The position numbers were made by a program, and so were the translations under genes. Below the pieces are notes generated by a model that saw only the letters and a list, made by a program, of their open reading frames with translations, was not told the origin of the DNA and made no database searches. A DNA stretch of 64,000 nucleotides from Bacillus sp. DNRA2. GTDB lineage: Bacteria; Bacillota; Bacilli; Bacillales; Cytobacillaceae. Numbering within the stretch: the first letter of the stretch is position 1; each line of letters starts with the position of its first letter. The stretch lies in NCBI RefSeq assembly GCF_012843265.1, contig NZ_JABAIT010000009.1, positions 62,001 to 126,000 on the forward strand, written 5' to 3'. Below, one piece after another: positions 49,506 to 57,608 of this stretch.

Positions 49506-49860
49506 AAAATGCGACGGTCACGGTAAAAAGCTCGCAACCAATCGCATTTTCTCGGAGGAATAACCGATTGTATGTCAATGCCGCATACGGAAACGGTAAG
49601 GATTAATTTTATGTATTTTCGTTTAATCTTCTTTGACATCTATTACGTATTAACGTTTACTTCGTAATTTGCGACAATCTAATCGAATCTATATTGCGAA
49701 TATCTTTGTCGTTATCTAATTAACTTTGTCACTTATGTTCCAAAGTTAAGCAAGCTTTGCTTGCACCGTTCTTGAGGAACTTGATTTTTAGTTCCGAAAG
49801 AATGGTTACTATCAAGCGAAGTATTGTATCGAAGTTTCGTTGAAACTAACGAAATACTAA
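49506..49860. other. Gene-free, hairpin-rich region of the element
   Basis: Five local stems can be drawn: AAAATGCGA / TCGCATTTT (49506-49550); TTAACTTTG / CAAAGTTAA (49720-49749); GCAAGC / GCTTGC (49750-49764); GGAACT / AGTTCC (49776-49795); and AGTAT-TTCGTT / AACGAA-ATACT (49820-49858). GGAGG at 49554 is followed 9 nt later by a 12-codon frame starting TTG 49568. No larger gene is present. It may be a structured RNA or a cis-acting site. Confidence 0.5.
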
Positions 49861-49991
49861 CGTTATCTAAGCGACTTCTACTTCGTAATTCAACCGCAAA
49901 ATCCCTTGACAAGCGTCACAAATACGATTTAACACAAATTTAATATTTTTGTAACAATTTTGTAATATTTATTGGCATAACTTCGAAAAAC

Positions 49992-50414
49992 TTGTCCTTG
50001 ACTATGCACACATTTGACATTAGAATCGAAATTTTGATGCATTTAAGAGCTTTAAAGAAGACCAAAAAGGACGTTTCCTTACATGATCCAATTGGACAGG
50101 ATAAAGAAGGCAATGAGATTAGTTTAATCGATGTATTGAAAAGTGAGTCGGAGGATGTAATCGATACAATCCAGCTAAATATGGAGCTTGAAAAAGTCAA
50201 AAAATACATTGATGTATTAGATGAACGTGAAAAAGAAGTCATCATTGGTCGATTTGGTCTTGATTTGCAAAAAGAAAAAACACAACGGGAAATCGCTAAG
50301 GAACTGGGAATTTCACGGAGCTATGTGTCGCGGATAGAAAAAAGGGCACTGATGAAAATGTTTCATGAATTTTATCGTGCTGAAAAAGAAAAACGGAAAA
50401 ATGGGAACAGTTAA
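49992..50414 (+). CDS. sigK: sigK, 3' part (SigK residues 115-240)
   Basis: From 50034 the frame encodes SigK regions 3 and 4: '[19 protein letters not shown]', '[18 protein letters not shown]'-type region 4.2 '[20 protein letters not shown]' and the end '[14 protein letters not shown]'. The preceding 14 codons (49992-50033) are element DNA. This half has no sporulation-type promoter or proper start of its own, matching the spoIIIC half of B. subtilis. After excision it is joined in frame to the 5' part at GAA ATT / TTG ATG. Confidence 0.95.
   Translation: MSLTMHTFDIRIEILMHLRALKKTKKDVSLHDPIGQDKEGNEISLIDVLKSESEDVIDTIQLNMELEKVKKYIDVLDEREKEVIIGRFGLDLQKEKTQREIAKELGISRSYVSRIEKRALMKMFHEFYRAEKEKRKNGNS
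50009..50041. other. Right attachment site of the skin-like element
   Basis: The core GAAATT is at 50028-50033. On the element side CACATTTGAC (50009-50018) lies 9 nt before the central GA (50028-50029); on the sigK side ATGCA (50037-50041) lies 7 nt after it. These mirror the left-end half-sites. Confidence 0.85.
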
Positions 50415-50493
50415 CTCTTCCTTGCGTTGCAATCAAAAATTTTAAAAAACAGTTGCAAAGAATATTTTCACACTCTGAAATCCAAAATAATAC

Positions 50494-50528
50494 AAAAAAA
50501 CAGCACTTGAGCATCGTGCTGTTTTTTT
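50494..50528. terminator. Bidirectional terminator between sigK and pssA
   Basis: AACAGCAC and GTGCTGTT pair around 9 nt, with an A run before and seven T residues after. It can end both sigK and the convergent pssA transcript. Confidence 0.88.
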
Positions 50529-50547
50529 GTGAAGTCATCATTCAGAA

Positions 50548-51087
50548 TTATATTTTCTTAAGCTTAAACGGGCTAATCATTAACAGTGATAGCACAATCA
50601 TAATAAAAATGAATCCTTGTGGCGGTACGTGTGGTATTGCCAGAAAGCTTAACGTGGCAAGACAACCTGCTGCAGTAATCGGTAATCCGGTAAAATACCC
50701 ATTGTTTTCGGAAATATTGAACCGAGCTAAGCGAAATGCACCACAACCAATGAAGAAGACTGTGAAAAAAATTCCGGGTGCGCCAAATTCAAATAAAATT
50801 CCTTGATATAATAATAGTGCAGGGGCGACTCCAAATGATATAATATCACTCATGGAATCGAGTTGTTTTCCAAGTTCTGATTCTATCTGGAACTTTCTTG
50901 CGGCCATTCCGTCAAAGCGGTCTGCCAGGGCTGCTACAAAAATAAGTAGGAGACTGAGTCTTAAATTACCATTTAAGCCAACGATGATTGCATATCCACC
51001 TAGCCCTAAATTTGTAAGAGTTAAAACGTTTGCTGTTTGACTTTTTAACTTCTTGATGGTTTGATCAAATACTTCAAGTAAAAACAA
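50548..51087 (-). CDS. pssA: CDP-diacylglycerol-serine O-phosphatidyltransferase
   Basis: A 179-residue membrane enzyme of the CDP-alcohol phosphatidyltransferase family that makes phosphatidylserine. The catalytic signature DG-x2-AR-x8-G-x3-D-x3-D is seen in 'RFDGMAARKFQIESELGKQL' followed by 'DSMSD' near residues 57-81. About six TM segments. The TTG start follows AAGGAGTGAGG. psd, the next enzyme of phosphatidylethanolamine synthesis, is divergent from it. Confidence 0.94.
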   Translation of the reverse strand: MFLLEVFDQTIKKLKSQTANVLTLTNLGLGGYAIIVGLNGNLRLSLLLIFVAALADRFDGMAARKFQIESELGKQLDSMSDIISFGVAPALLLYQGILFEFGAPGIFFTVFFIGCGAFRLARFNISENNGYFTGLPITAAGCLATLSFLAIPHVPPQGFIFIMIVLSLLMISPFKLKKI

Positions 51088-51199
51088 ATTTTCCTCACTC
51101 CTTAGAACGGAAGGGGTTAATAAACTTATATAATATTATTTAATTTTAAAACTTTTATGCATGTGAGTAAAGATTATTTACATATTTGGAGGTCAGTGC

Positions 51200-52003
51200 A
51201 TGCTTAGCACATTGTACAGAATTTTAATTGAATTAACAAATGGTCGACTGACGTCAGGCTTGTTAAAACGATTTGCTACTTCACGCTTAAGTCGTTTTAT
51301 TATACCTTCATTTGCTAAGGTCTATAATCTCAATCTGTTGGAAATGGAAAAAGAACTTCCTGAATTTTCCACATTACACGATTTATTTACAAGGAGATTG
51401 AAGCCGGATGCACGTATCCAAGATTCCTCAGTTAACACAGTAACCAGTCCTGTAGATGGAGTGTTAGAGGATTTTGGGATCATCAGTAAATCAAACGAAA
51501 TTAAAGTAAAAGGAAAAATGTATTCAATTGGTGAAATGCTAGGAAGTGAAGCGGTTCTTAACAAATATTTAGAAGGAAGCTACATGGTTATATATTTGAG
51601 TCCAACAAATTATCACCGGATTCATAGTCCAGTTAGTGGCGAAATTATCGAACAGTGGACACTCGGCAAAAAATCTTATCCAGTAAATAAGCTAGGGCTA
51701 AAATATGGACGCCGGCCACTTTCGAAAAACTATCGAAGAATTTCGGAAATCAAGCATGAAAACGGACATATCGCTGTTGTAAAAGTGGGTGCAATGTTTG
51801 TTAATTCAATTGAAATGGTTCATGAGGGTTCAAAAATTAATAAAGGCGATGAATTAGCTTATTTTACATTTGGTTCAACCGTTGTTTTATTGTTTGAAAA
51901 AAATACATTTACTTTGAGTCCAGAGCTAGCACCGCCAACTCCAGTGATTGTTGGTCAAAAATTGGGTGAAATAAAGATGAATGGTTTTGAAGAAAAAAAA
52001 TAA
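51200..52003 (+). CDS. psd: Phosphatidylserine decarboxylase proenzyme
   Basis: A 267-residue pyruvoyl enzyme converting phosphatidylserine to phosphatidylethanolamine. The catalytic Asp lies in 'SPVDGVLEDF' near 82, the His in 'PTNYHRIHSPVSG' near 135-147, and the self-cleavage site in 'FGSTVVLLFE' near residue 226, where Ser becomes the pyruvoyl group. ATG 51200 follows GGAGGT. Confidence 0.94.
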   Translation: MLSTLYRILIELTNGRLTSGLLKRFATSRLSRFIIPSFAKVYNLNLLEMEKELPEFSTLHDLFTRRLKPDARIQDSSVNTVTSPVDGVLEDFGIISKSNEIKVKGKMYSIGEMLGSEAVLNKYLEGSYMVIYLSPTNYHRIHSPVSGEIIEQWTLGKKSYPVNKLGLKYGRRPLSKNYRRISEIKHENGHIAVVKVGAMFVNSIEMVHEGSKINKGDELAYFTFGSTVVLLFEKNTFTLSPELAPPTPVIVGQKLGEIKMNGFEEKK

Positions 52004-52023
52004 GCCGTATGGCTTTAAGCGTA

Positions 52024-52164
52024 TTACGAAGAAACTTTTATGTTGTGAATTAAAGATCTACGTTTAAGTTCCATTTCAATTAAGCGAATAAAATCTGGGT
52101 TTAGCTTAAGCTCCTTAGCTTTGTGATATGATTCAAGCAGTAGGTGATCTGATAGCTTTCTCAT
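52024..52164 (-). CDS. sda: Sporulation checkpoint inhibitor Sda
   Basis: A 46-residue helical-hairpin protein beginning [13 protein letters not shown] and containing '[18 protein letters not shown]'. Sda inhibits the sporulation kinases KinA/KinB when replication is blocked or newly initiated. It is nearly identical in pattern to B. subtilis Sda, including the C-terminal 'IKVSS'. GGAGG lies 7-8 nt before the ATG. DnaA boxes about 120-215 bp upstream fit the known DnaA control of sda. Confidence 0.95.
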   Translation of the reverse strand: MRKLSDHLLLESYHKAKELKLNPDFIRLIEMELKRRSLIHNIKVSS

Positions 52165-52279
52165 ACAGCAACCTCCAAAATAATTATTAGGAATCATTTT
52201 TCATTCTTTGGCATATCATGGTAAGATGCTTTCTGTAACACTACTCTATCAAATAAAAAATGCAAGAACAACCGTTCTC

Positions 52280-52378
52280 TTGTCCACAATAGGTAGTGGA
52301 TAACCTGTGATTAATATGTTTATAAATGTCTCGAAAGTGAAAAGGATAGACTTGATAGTGTGCATAAAGTTATCCACA
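52280..52378. promoter_or_regulatory. DnaA-box cluster upstream of sda and yqeG
   Basis: An exact TTATCCACA is at 52370-52378. One-mismatch boxes are TTGTCCACA at 52280-52288 and, on the other strand, TTATCCACT at 52295-52303. They lie between the divergent sda and yqeG genes, where DnaA is known to regulate sda in B. subtilis. Confidence 0.75.
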
Positions 52379-52502
52379 GGATATCAAAAAGGGAGAAACT
52401 GTCGAAAACTTTTAAACGAAGATACCATAATAGGAATGAATTCGATTAATTTCTACATAAGAAAATGCATGATGAATGTACTAGGAATATGAGGTGTAAC
52501 AA

Positions 52503-53018
52503 TTGATAAAAAATTTCTTACCTGACCAACATGTGAAAAGTGTATTTGACATTTCCCCACAGCAGTTAAAATCACGTGGGATTAAAGCAATCATTACAGA
52601 CTTGGACAATACACTGGTGGAATGGGATCGGCCCAATGCGACTCCAAAGCTCATTGAGTGGTTTAAAGATATGGAAAAAAATAATATTTTGATTACAATC
52701 GTTTCAAATAATAACGAAGAGCGAGTGAAGGCGTTTTCTGAGCCACATAAAATTCCTTATATTTTTCGAGCGAGGAAACCAATGGGACGAGCATTTCAAA
52801 AAGCATTAAGACAAATGAATGTGAGAAAGGAAGAGGTTGTTGTTATCGGGGACCAGCTTTTAACAGATGTTTTTGGTGGAAATCGAAGTGGTATCCACAC
52901 GATACTGGTTGTTCCTGTAGCAAAAACTGATGGTTTTTTCACAAAATTTAATCGGCAAATGGAACGAGTGATCTTAAATTGGTTTAGAAAAAAAGGAATG
53001 ATTCAATGGGAGGATTAA
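52503..53018 (+). CDS. yqeG: HAD-superfamily phosphatase YqeG
   Basis: A 171-residue HAD phosphatase of the YqeG (class IIIA) family. Motif I 'ITDLDNTLVEWDR' is near residues 30-42, motif II 'TIVSNN' near 64 and motif III/IV 'RKPMGRAF' with 'VVIGDQLLTDVFG' near 118-130. The substrate is not established. The TTG start follows GAGGTG. It heads the conserved yqeG-yqeM operon. Confidence 0.92.
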   Translation: MIKNFLPDQHVKSVFDISPQQLKSRGIKAIITDLDNTLVEWDRPNATPKLIEWFKDMEKNNILITIVSNNNEERVKAFSEPHKIPYIFRARKPMGRAFQKALRQMNVRKEEVVVIGDQLLTDVFGGNRSGIHTILVVPVAKTDGFFTKFNRQMERVILNWFRKKGMIQWED

Positions 53019-53021
53019 AGA

Positions 53022-54128
53022 GTGAGTGAAGAACAATTTGCGTGTATTGGCTGTGGTGTAAAAATTCAAACGGAGCATCCTGATGAATTAGGCTACGCGC
53101 CTCAATCAGCATTAGAAAAGGAAAGCATCATTTGTCAGCGCTGCTTTCGTCTGAAAAATTATAATGAAGTTCAAGATGTTCAGCTAACTGATGATGATTT
53201 TTTGAAAATCTTAAATGGCTTAGGAACAAAGGATGCTCTAATTGTTAAAATCGTTGATATCTTTGATTTTAATGGCAGTTGGCTGCCTGGTTTGCATCGC
53301 TTTGTCGGGAATAATAAAATTCTATTAATAGGTAATAAAGTCGATTTATTGCCGAAATCAGTTAAGCCAAATAAATTAATCCATTGGATGAAGCAAGAAG
53401 CGAGAGAGCTTGGGTTAAAGGCCGAGGATGTTCTCTTAGTCAGTGCGTCTAAAGGACAATTTATTCGCGAAGCAGTGGCAGCTATCGAGGATTATCGCAA
53501 CGGAAAAGATGTATATGTAGTTGGGTGTACGAATGTCGGTAAATCAACTTTTATTAATCGCGTAATTAAGGAATTCTCTGGTGAAAAAGATGTGATTACC
53601 ACTTCACATTTTCCAGGTACGACGCTTGATATTATTGAAATTCCATTATCTGATGGGAAAGCATTAATCGATACTCCTGGAATTATTAATCATCACCAGA
53701 TGGCTCATTATGTGGACAAGCGTGATCTTAAATTCATCACACCAAAAAAGGAAATTAAGCCAAAGGTTTATCAGTTAAATGAAGGTCAAACCTTGTATTT
53801 CGGAGGCTTGGCAAGATTTGATTATATTAGTGGCGGTCGTCATTCATTTACTTGTTATTTATCAAACGAACTTTCGATTCATCGTACGAAACTTGAAAAC
53901 GCTGACGAGCTTTATCAGAATCATGTTGGGGAATTATTAACACCACCGCGCCCTGAACAACTGGAACATTTTCCTGAGCTAGTTCGCCATGAATTTACGA
54001 TTAAAGAAGCAAAAACTGATGTGGTTTTCTCAGGGCTTGGTTGGGTGACCATAAATGAGCCAGGTGTAAAAATAGCTGCTCATGTACCTAAAGGTGTCGA
54101 AGTGATGATCCGAAAATCATTAATCTAG
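53022..54128 (+). CDS. yqeH: Circularly permuted GTPase YqeH (30S assembly)
   Basis: A 368-residue ribosome-assembly GTPase. A zinc finger with 'CIGCG' and 'CQRCFR' (about residues 8-45) precedes a permuted G domain in which G4 'NKVDLL' (about 106) and G5 'SASKG' come before G1 '[10 protein letters not shown]' (about 168) and G3 'DTPG' (about 217). It acts in 30S subunit biogenesis. The GTG start is 3 nt after yqeG. Confidence 0.95.
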   Translation: MSEEQFACIGCGVKIQTEHPDELGYAPQSALEKESIICQRCFRLKNYNEVQDVQLTDDDFLKILNGLGTKDALIVKIVDIFDFNGSWLPGLHRFVGNNKILLIGNKVDLLPKSVKPNKLIHWMKQEARELGLKAEDVLLVSASKGQFIREAVAAIEDYRNGKDVYVVGCTNVGKSTFINRVIKEFSGEKDVITTSHFPGTTLDIIEIPLSDGKALIDTPGIINHHQMAHYVDKRDLKFITPKKEIKPKVYQLNEGQTLYFGGLARFDYISGGRHSFTCYLSNELSIHRTKLENADELYQNHVGELLTPPRPEQLEHFPELVRHEFTIKEAKTDVVFSGLGWVTINEPGVKIAAHVPKGVEVMIRKSLI

Positions 54129-54157
54129 ATGAAGTGTGTTACAAAGGGGAGAGGAAA

Positions 54158-54991
54158 GTGAAAAAATTATTCGGGGTGATTGGCGACCCGATTGCTCATT
54201 CGATGTCGCCACTTATGCACAATGACCTATTTCAATTGTATCAGCTTGATGCTCATTATTTTCCGTTCCATGTTAAAAAGGAAAAATTGGCAGAAGCGAT
54301 CAATGGATTAAAGGTGTTGGGAGTGAGCGGCTTTAATGTCACTGTACCTCATAAAGTTGAGATTATGTCACTCCTAGATGAAATCGATCCGTTAGCTAAA
54401 GCAATCGGTGCAGTCAATACAGTTGTTAATGTTGAGGGGAAACTTATTGGCTATAATACTGACGGAAATGGGTATGTTCGCGCGCTAACTCATTATGTTT
54501 CAGATTTAGAAGATAAACGGGTACTGATGATTGGAGCAGGCGGGGCAGCTCGAGCATTGTTTTTTTCCCTGGCTAAAGCAGGCGTTAGAAGAATGGATCT
54601 GGCCAACAGGACAGTTGAAAAAGCTCAAGCTCTTATCAACGAGTGCCCATATGAAATTGAGGCTAGTGCCTTGGAAATGAACGAAGCGGAGCTTTCCTTG
54701 GAAGAGTATGATATCATCATACAAACAACTTCTATTGGGATGTCACCAAAGGTGAATGAAGTTCCATTGAGTCCTGAAAGATTAAAAGCAGGAGCATTTG
54801 TAAGTGATATCATCTATAATCCGCTTGAGACTCGAATTTTGACCGAGGCAAAACAGCGTGGAGCACAGATTCAAAACGGTCTTGATATGTTTGTGTATCA
54901 AGGAGCACTTGCTTTTGAATTGTGGACAGGTATATTTCCTAATACGGAAAGAATGAAGCAAATTGTCGAAATGCAATTAGGAGGAAAATAA
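54158..54991 (+). CDS. aroE: Shikimate dehydrogenase
   Basis: A 277-residue NADPH-dependent enzyme reducing 3-dehydroshikimate to shikimate in aromatic amino acid synthesis. '[14 protein letters not shown]' (shikimate-binding) is near residue 8-21, 'NVTVPHK' with the catalytic Lys near 60-66, and the dinucleotide-binding 'GAGGAARAL' near 129. GTG 54158 follows GAGAGG. The last base of its stop overlaps the next gene's ATG (TAATG). Confidence 0.96.
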   Translation: MKKLFGVIGDPIAHSMSPLMHNDLFQLYQLDAHYFPFHVKKEKLAEAINGLKVLGVSGFNVTVPHKVEIMSLLDEIDPLAKAIGAVNTVVNVEGKLIGYNTDGNGYVRALTHYVSDLEDKRVLMIGAGGAARALFFSLAKAGVRRMDLANRTVEKAQALINECPYEIEASALEMNEAELSLEEYDIIIQTTSIGMSPKVNEVPLSPERLKAGAFVSDIIYNPLETRILTEAKQRGAQIQNGLDMFVYQGALAFELWTGIFPNTERMKQIVEMQLGGK

Positions 54992-55281
54992 TGTTAACTG
55001 GAAAACAAAAAAGGTTTTTACGCTCACAAGCACACCATCTCACCCCTATTTTTCAAGTAGGAAAGGGTGGAGTAAATGAAAATATGATTAAGCAAATATC
55101 GGAGGCTTTGGAGGTCCGGGAATTAATGAAAATCAGCATCCTTCAAAACTGTGAGGAAGATAAGGATGTAGTGGCAAATCAGCTTACAAAGGGCTGTCGA
55201 GCTGAGCTTGTTCAGGTGATTGGAAAAACGGTTGTCCTTTACAAAGAATCAAGAGAAAATAAACAAATCGTATTGCCATAG
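54991..55281 (+). CDS. yhbY: CRM-domain RNA-binding protein YhbY (YqeI)
   Basis: A 96-residue single CRS1-YhbY (CRM) domain protein linked to 50S/pre-50S particles. It starts 'LTGKQKRFLRSQAHHL', and 'QVGKGGV' near 29 is the GxxG-type RNA-contact loop. Translationally coupled to aroE. Confidence 0.94.
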   Translation: MLTGKQKRFLRSQAHHLTPIFQVGKGGVNENMIKQISEALEVRELMKISILQNCEEDKDVVANQLTKGCRAELVQVIGKTVVLYKESRENKQIVLP

Positions 55282-55299
55282 TATGGAGGAGGGCTGTTG

Positions 55300-55869
55300 T
55301 TGAATAAAATCGGCATACTAGGTGGAACCTTTGATCCTCCTCATAACGGTCATCTCCTGATCGCCAATGAAGTGCTTGAAGCACTTGAATTAGATGAAAT
55401 ATGGTTTTTACCAAATCAGGAACCGCCTCACAAGTCTAAATCCGGTGGAGCGAGTAATATAGACCGAATAAAGATGCTCGAACTTGCAACCTGCGGTCAT
55501 CCTAAATTTAGAATTGAAAAACTCGAACTTGAACGATCTGGGCCATCATATACTTATGAGACGATGAAGCTTATGAACGAAATGTTCCCGGAGATTGATT
55601 TTTATTTTATTATCGGGGCAGATATGGTTGAATATTTATCTAAATGGTATAAAATTGATCAGTTGATTAATATTGTCAAGTTTGTCGGAGTAAATCGACC
55701 AGATTATGAAGAAATAACGGAATTTCCGATTATTAATGTAACGGTTCCTGAAATGGGAGTTTCGTCCAAATTAATTCGTGATCGGCTAAAGGAAAATAAA
55801 ACGATTCGTTACTTGGTCCCAGAATCAGTACAAGAGTATATAGAGGAGAAAAAGCTTTATGAATCGTGA
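55300..55869 (+). CDS. nadD: Nicotinate-nucleotide adenylyltransferase
   Basis: A 189-residue nucleotidyltransferase making NaAD from NaMN and ATP in NAD synthesis. The signature '[12 protein letters not shown]' (GxFxPxHxGH) is near residues 8-19, and 'SSKLIRDRL' (SxTxIR-type) near 158. Two successive TTG codons could start it; 55300 gives the N-terminus closest to B. subtilis NadD. Its end overlaps yqeK by 11 nt. Confidence 0.95.
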   Translation: MNKIGILGGTFDPPHNGHLLIANEVLEALELDEIWFLPNQEPPHKSKSGGASNIDRIKMLELATCGHPKFRIEKLELERSGPSYTYETMKLMNEMFPEIDFYFIIGADMVEYLSKWYKIDQLINIVKFVGVNRPDYEEITEFPIINVTVPEMGVSSKLIRDRLKENKTIRYLVPESVQEYIEEKKLYES

Positions 55870-56425
55870 GACAGCTTTACAAATTGTAAAAGTTCAATTA
55901 ACGGAGCATCGGTATCAGCATACGCTTGGCGTGATGGAAACTGCTGTTGAACTGGCAAAACTTTATGGGGCTGACGAGAAAAAAGCGGAATTGGCTGCGA
56001 TTTTTCATGATTACGCCAAGTTTCGTCCAAAAGAAGAAATGCGGCAAATTATTGTCAAAGAGGGCATGAATCCGCTTCTTTTGGAATACAACAGCGAGCT
56101 ATGGCATGCACCAGTTGGCGCATACTTGATTGAAAAAGAAGCTGGTATTACTGATCCGGATATATTAGACGCTGTTCGTTACCACACATCAGGCAGAACA
56201 GAAATGACACTCTTGGAAAAAGTAATCTATTTAGCAGACTATATTGAACCGGGGCGGCATTTTCCCGGTGTGGAAGAAGTTAGAGAATTGGCTAAAACAA
56301 GCCTAACAGATGCATTAATCGCTTCAATGAAAAACACAATTGTTTTTTTATTAAAAAAGAACCAACCTGTGTTTCCTGACACATTTGATACGTATAATCA
56401 TCTCATTTTAACTAAGGAGAAATGA
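55859..56425 (+). CDS. yqeK: HD-domain Ap4A hydrolase YqeK
   Basis: A 188-residue HD-domain protein. The metal ligands fall in 'HRYQHTLGV' (H), '[10 protein letters not shown]' (HD) and 'HAPVGAYLI' plus 'YHTSGR'. YqeK-family enzymes hydrolyse Ap4A symmetrically. The ATG lies within the last codons of nadD, indicating coupling. Confidence 0.93.
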   Translation: MNRETALQIVKVQLTEHRYQHTLGVMETAVELAKLYGADEKKAELAAIFHDYAKFRPKEEMRQIIVKEGMNPLLLEYNSELWHAPVGAYLIEKEAGITDPDILDAVRYHTSGRTEMTLLEKVIYLADYIEPGRHFPGVEEVRELAKTSLTDALIASMKNTIVFLLKKNQPVFPDTFDTYNHLILTKEK

Positions 56426-56429
56426 TTTC

Positions 56430-56786
56430 ATGACAGAAAGAACTTTATTACAAACAGTTGTTAAAGCAGCTGATGACAAACGTGCAGAAGATATTTTAGT
56501 ACTAAATATGCAAGGGATTTCGATGATTGCTGATTACTTCGTCATTTGTCACGGTAATTCTGATAAGCAGGTTCAAGCAATTGCCAGAGAAATTAAAGAG
56601 AAAGTTGATGAATTACAATTCCCAGTGAAACGAACAGAAGGCTTTGATGAAGCGAAGTGGATCTTGGTGGATTTAGGCGACGTGGTCGTCCATATATTCC
56701 ATCGAGACGAACGGAGCTATTATAAGCTTGAACGCTTGTGGGGAGATGCTCCAATCGAAAATGTACTAAGCGAGTTAAATCAATGA
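56430..56786 (+). CDS. rsfS: Ribosomal silencing factor RsfS (YqeL)
   Basis: A 118-residue protein of the RsfS/Iojap family that binds L14 and blocks subunit joining. Key blocks are 'MIADYFVICHGNSDKQVQAI' (about residues 31-50) and 'GDVVVHIFHRDERSYYKLERLW' (shortened) near 83-104. The stop overlaps the start of the next gene (ATGA). Confidence 0.95.
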   Translation: MTERTLLQTVVKAADDKRAEDILVLNMQGISMIADYFVICHGNSDKQVQAIAREIKEKVDELQFPVKRTEGFDEAKWILVDLGDVVVHIFHRDERSYYKLERLWGDAPIENVLSELNQ

Positions 56787-57532
56787 CCTACAATGGCTTT
56801 GCCTATGTTTATGACGATTTAATGAAAGACACACCATATGATCAATGGGTTGAATTCGTCCTTCGGCAGACGAACAAATATCAAGTTCAGGCTAATAGGA
56901 TTTTGGATTTAGCTTGTGGAACAGGTGAATTTTCAATTTGGTTAGCTGAAGCTGGTTATAATGTAACTGGAGTCGATCTTTCTTTAGATATGCTCGCGGT
57001 GGCCAACGCTAAGGCAAGTGAAAGAGGGCTACCGATTGCTTTTTATCAGCAGGATATGACGGAGCTTGAAGGATTCGAGCCCTTTGATGTTGTTACAATT
57101 TTCTGCGATTCGTTAAATTATTTGCAAACAAGTGAACAGGTTAAACGGACGTTTGAGCGGGTTGCTTTGCATTTGCAACCTGATGGAATATTCATGTTTG
57201 ATGTCCATTCGCTGTTTAAGATGAATGATATTTTTCTAAGCGAGGGCCCCTTCGTATTGAATGAGGACGACATTTCATATATTTGGCAGTGTTTTCCTGG
57301 TGAAACGCCGAACAGCGTCGAGCATGAATTGAGTTTTTTTGTGCTTGATGGAAAGAGTGGCCATTATGAGCGTATTGATGAAATACATATGCAAAGAACT
57401 TATCCCTTTGAGCAATATGTTGAATGGTTAGAAGAGTCTGGATTTGAATTACTTAATATCGGGGCAGATTTCACTGATGAAACTCCCAAAGAAGATTCAG
57501 AACGGATTTTTTTCACTGCCAGAAAAAGATAA
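56783..57532 (+). CDS. yqeM: SAM-dependent methyltransferase YqeM
   Basis: A 249-residue class I methyltransferase. Motif I 'ILDLACGTGEFSIWLAEAG' is near residues 39-57 and 'VTGVDLSLDML' near 59-69. The substrate is not known. ATG 56783 overlaps the rsfS stop (ATGA), so the longer upstream frame is not needed. Last gene of the yqeG operon. Confidence 0.9.
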   Translation: MTYNGFAYVYDDLMKDTPYDQWVEFVLRQTNKYQVQANRILDLACGTGEFSIWLAEAGYNVTGVDLSLDMLAVANAKASERGLPIAFYQQDMTELEGFEPFDVVTIFCDSLNYLQTSEQVKRTFERVALHLQPDGIFMFDVHSLFKMNDIFLSEGPFVLNEDDISYIWQCFPGETPNSVEHELSFFVLDGKSGHYERIDEIHMQRTYPFEQYVEWLEESGFELLNIGADFTDETPKEDSERIFFTARKR

Positions 57533-57535
57533 ACA

Positions 57536-57573
57536 GAGAGGGGGACGATTGTCTCCCTCTCAAATTTTTTTTA
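57536..57573 (+). terminator. Intrinsic terminator of the yqeG-yqeM operon
   Basis: GAGAGGG-GAC and GTC-CCCTCTC form a long stem followed by eight T residues. Confidence 0.9.
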
Positions 57574-57608
57574 TAAGTTATGAAAAAGCGCAGGAATTTT
57601 AACAGCAA

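Larger units (their letters stand above)
43524..50029. mobile_element. 6.5-kb skin-like sigK-intervening element
   Basis: A 6,506-bp insertion in sigK, with the same kind of placement and adjacent recombinase gene as the B. subtilis skin element but far shorter. It holds a SpoIVCA-like recombinase and one overlapping small gene on the plus strand. The minus strand carries merR plus a 66-residue gene, an HNH-AP2 endonuclease, and an Xre/coiled-coil/small-protein cassette. Two gene-free hairpin-rich stretches lie at about 46.15-47.05 and 49.44-49.99 kb. No phage structural, packaging or lysis genes are seen. The ends are defined by the GAAATT core; crossover is placed after the GA dinucleotide. 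Confidence 0.93.

Noticed and set aside
43524-50029. Classification as a complete prophage
   Set aside because: No capsid, tail, terminase, portal or lysis genes are visible; only recombinase, regulators, an endonuclease and small unknowns.
52307-52492. A 61-codon plus-strand frame between sda and yqeG
   Set aside because: It runs through the DnaA-box region, has no ribosome binding site, and has no protein-like pattern.
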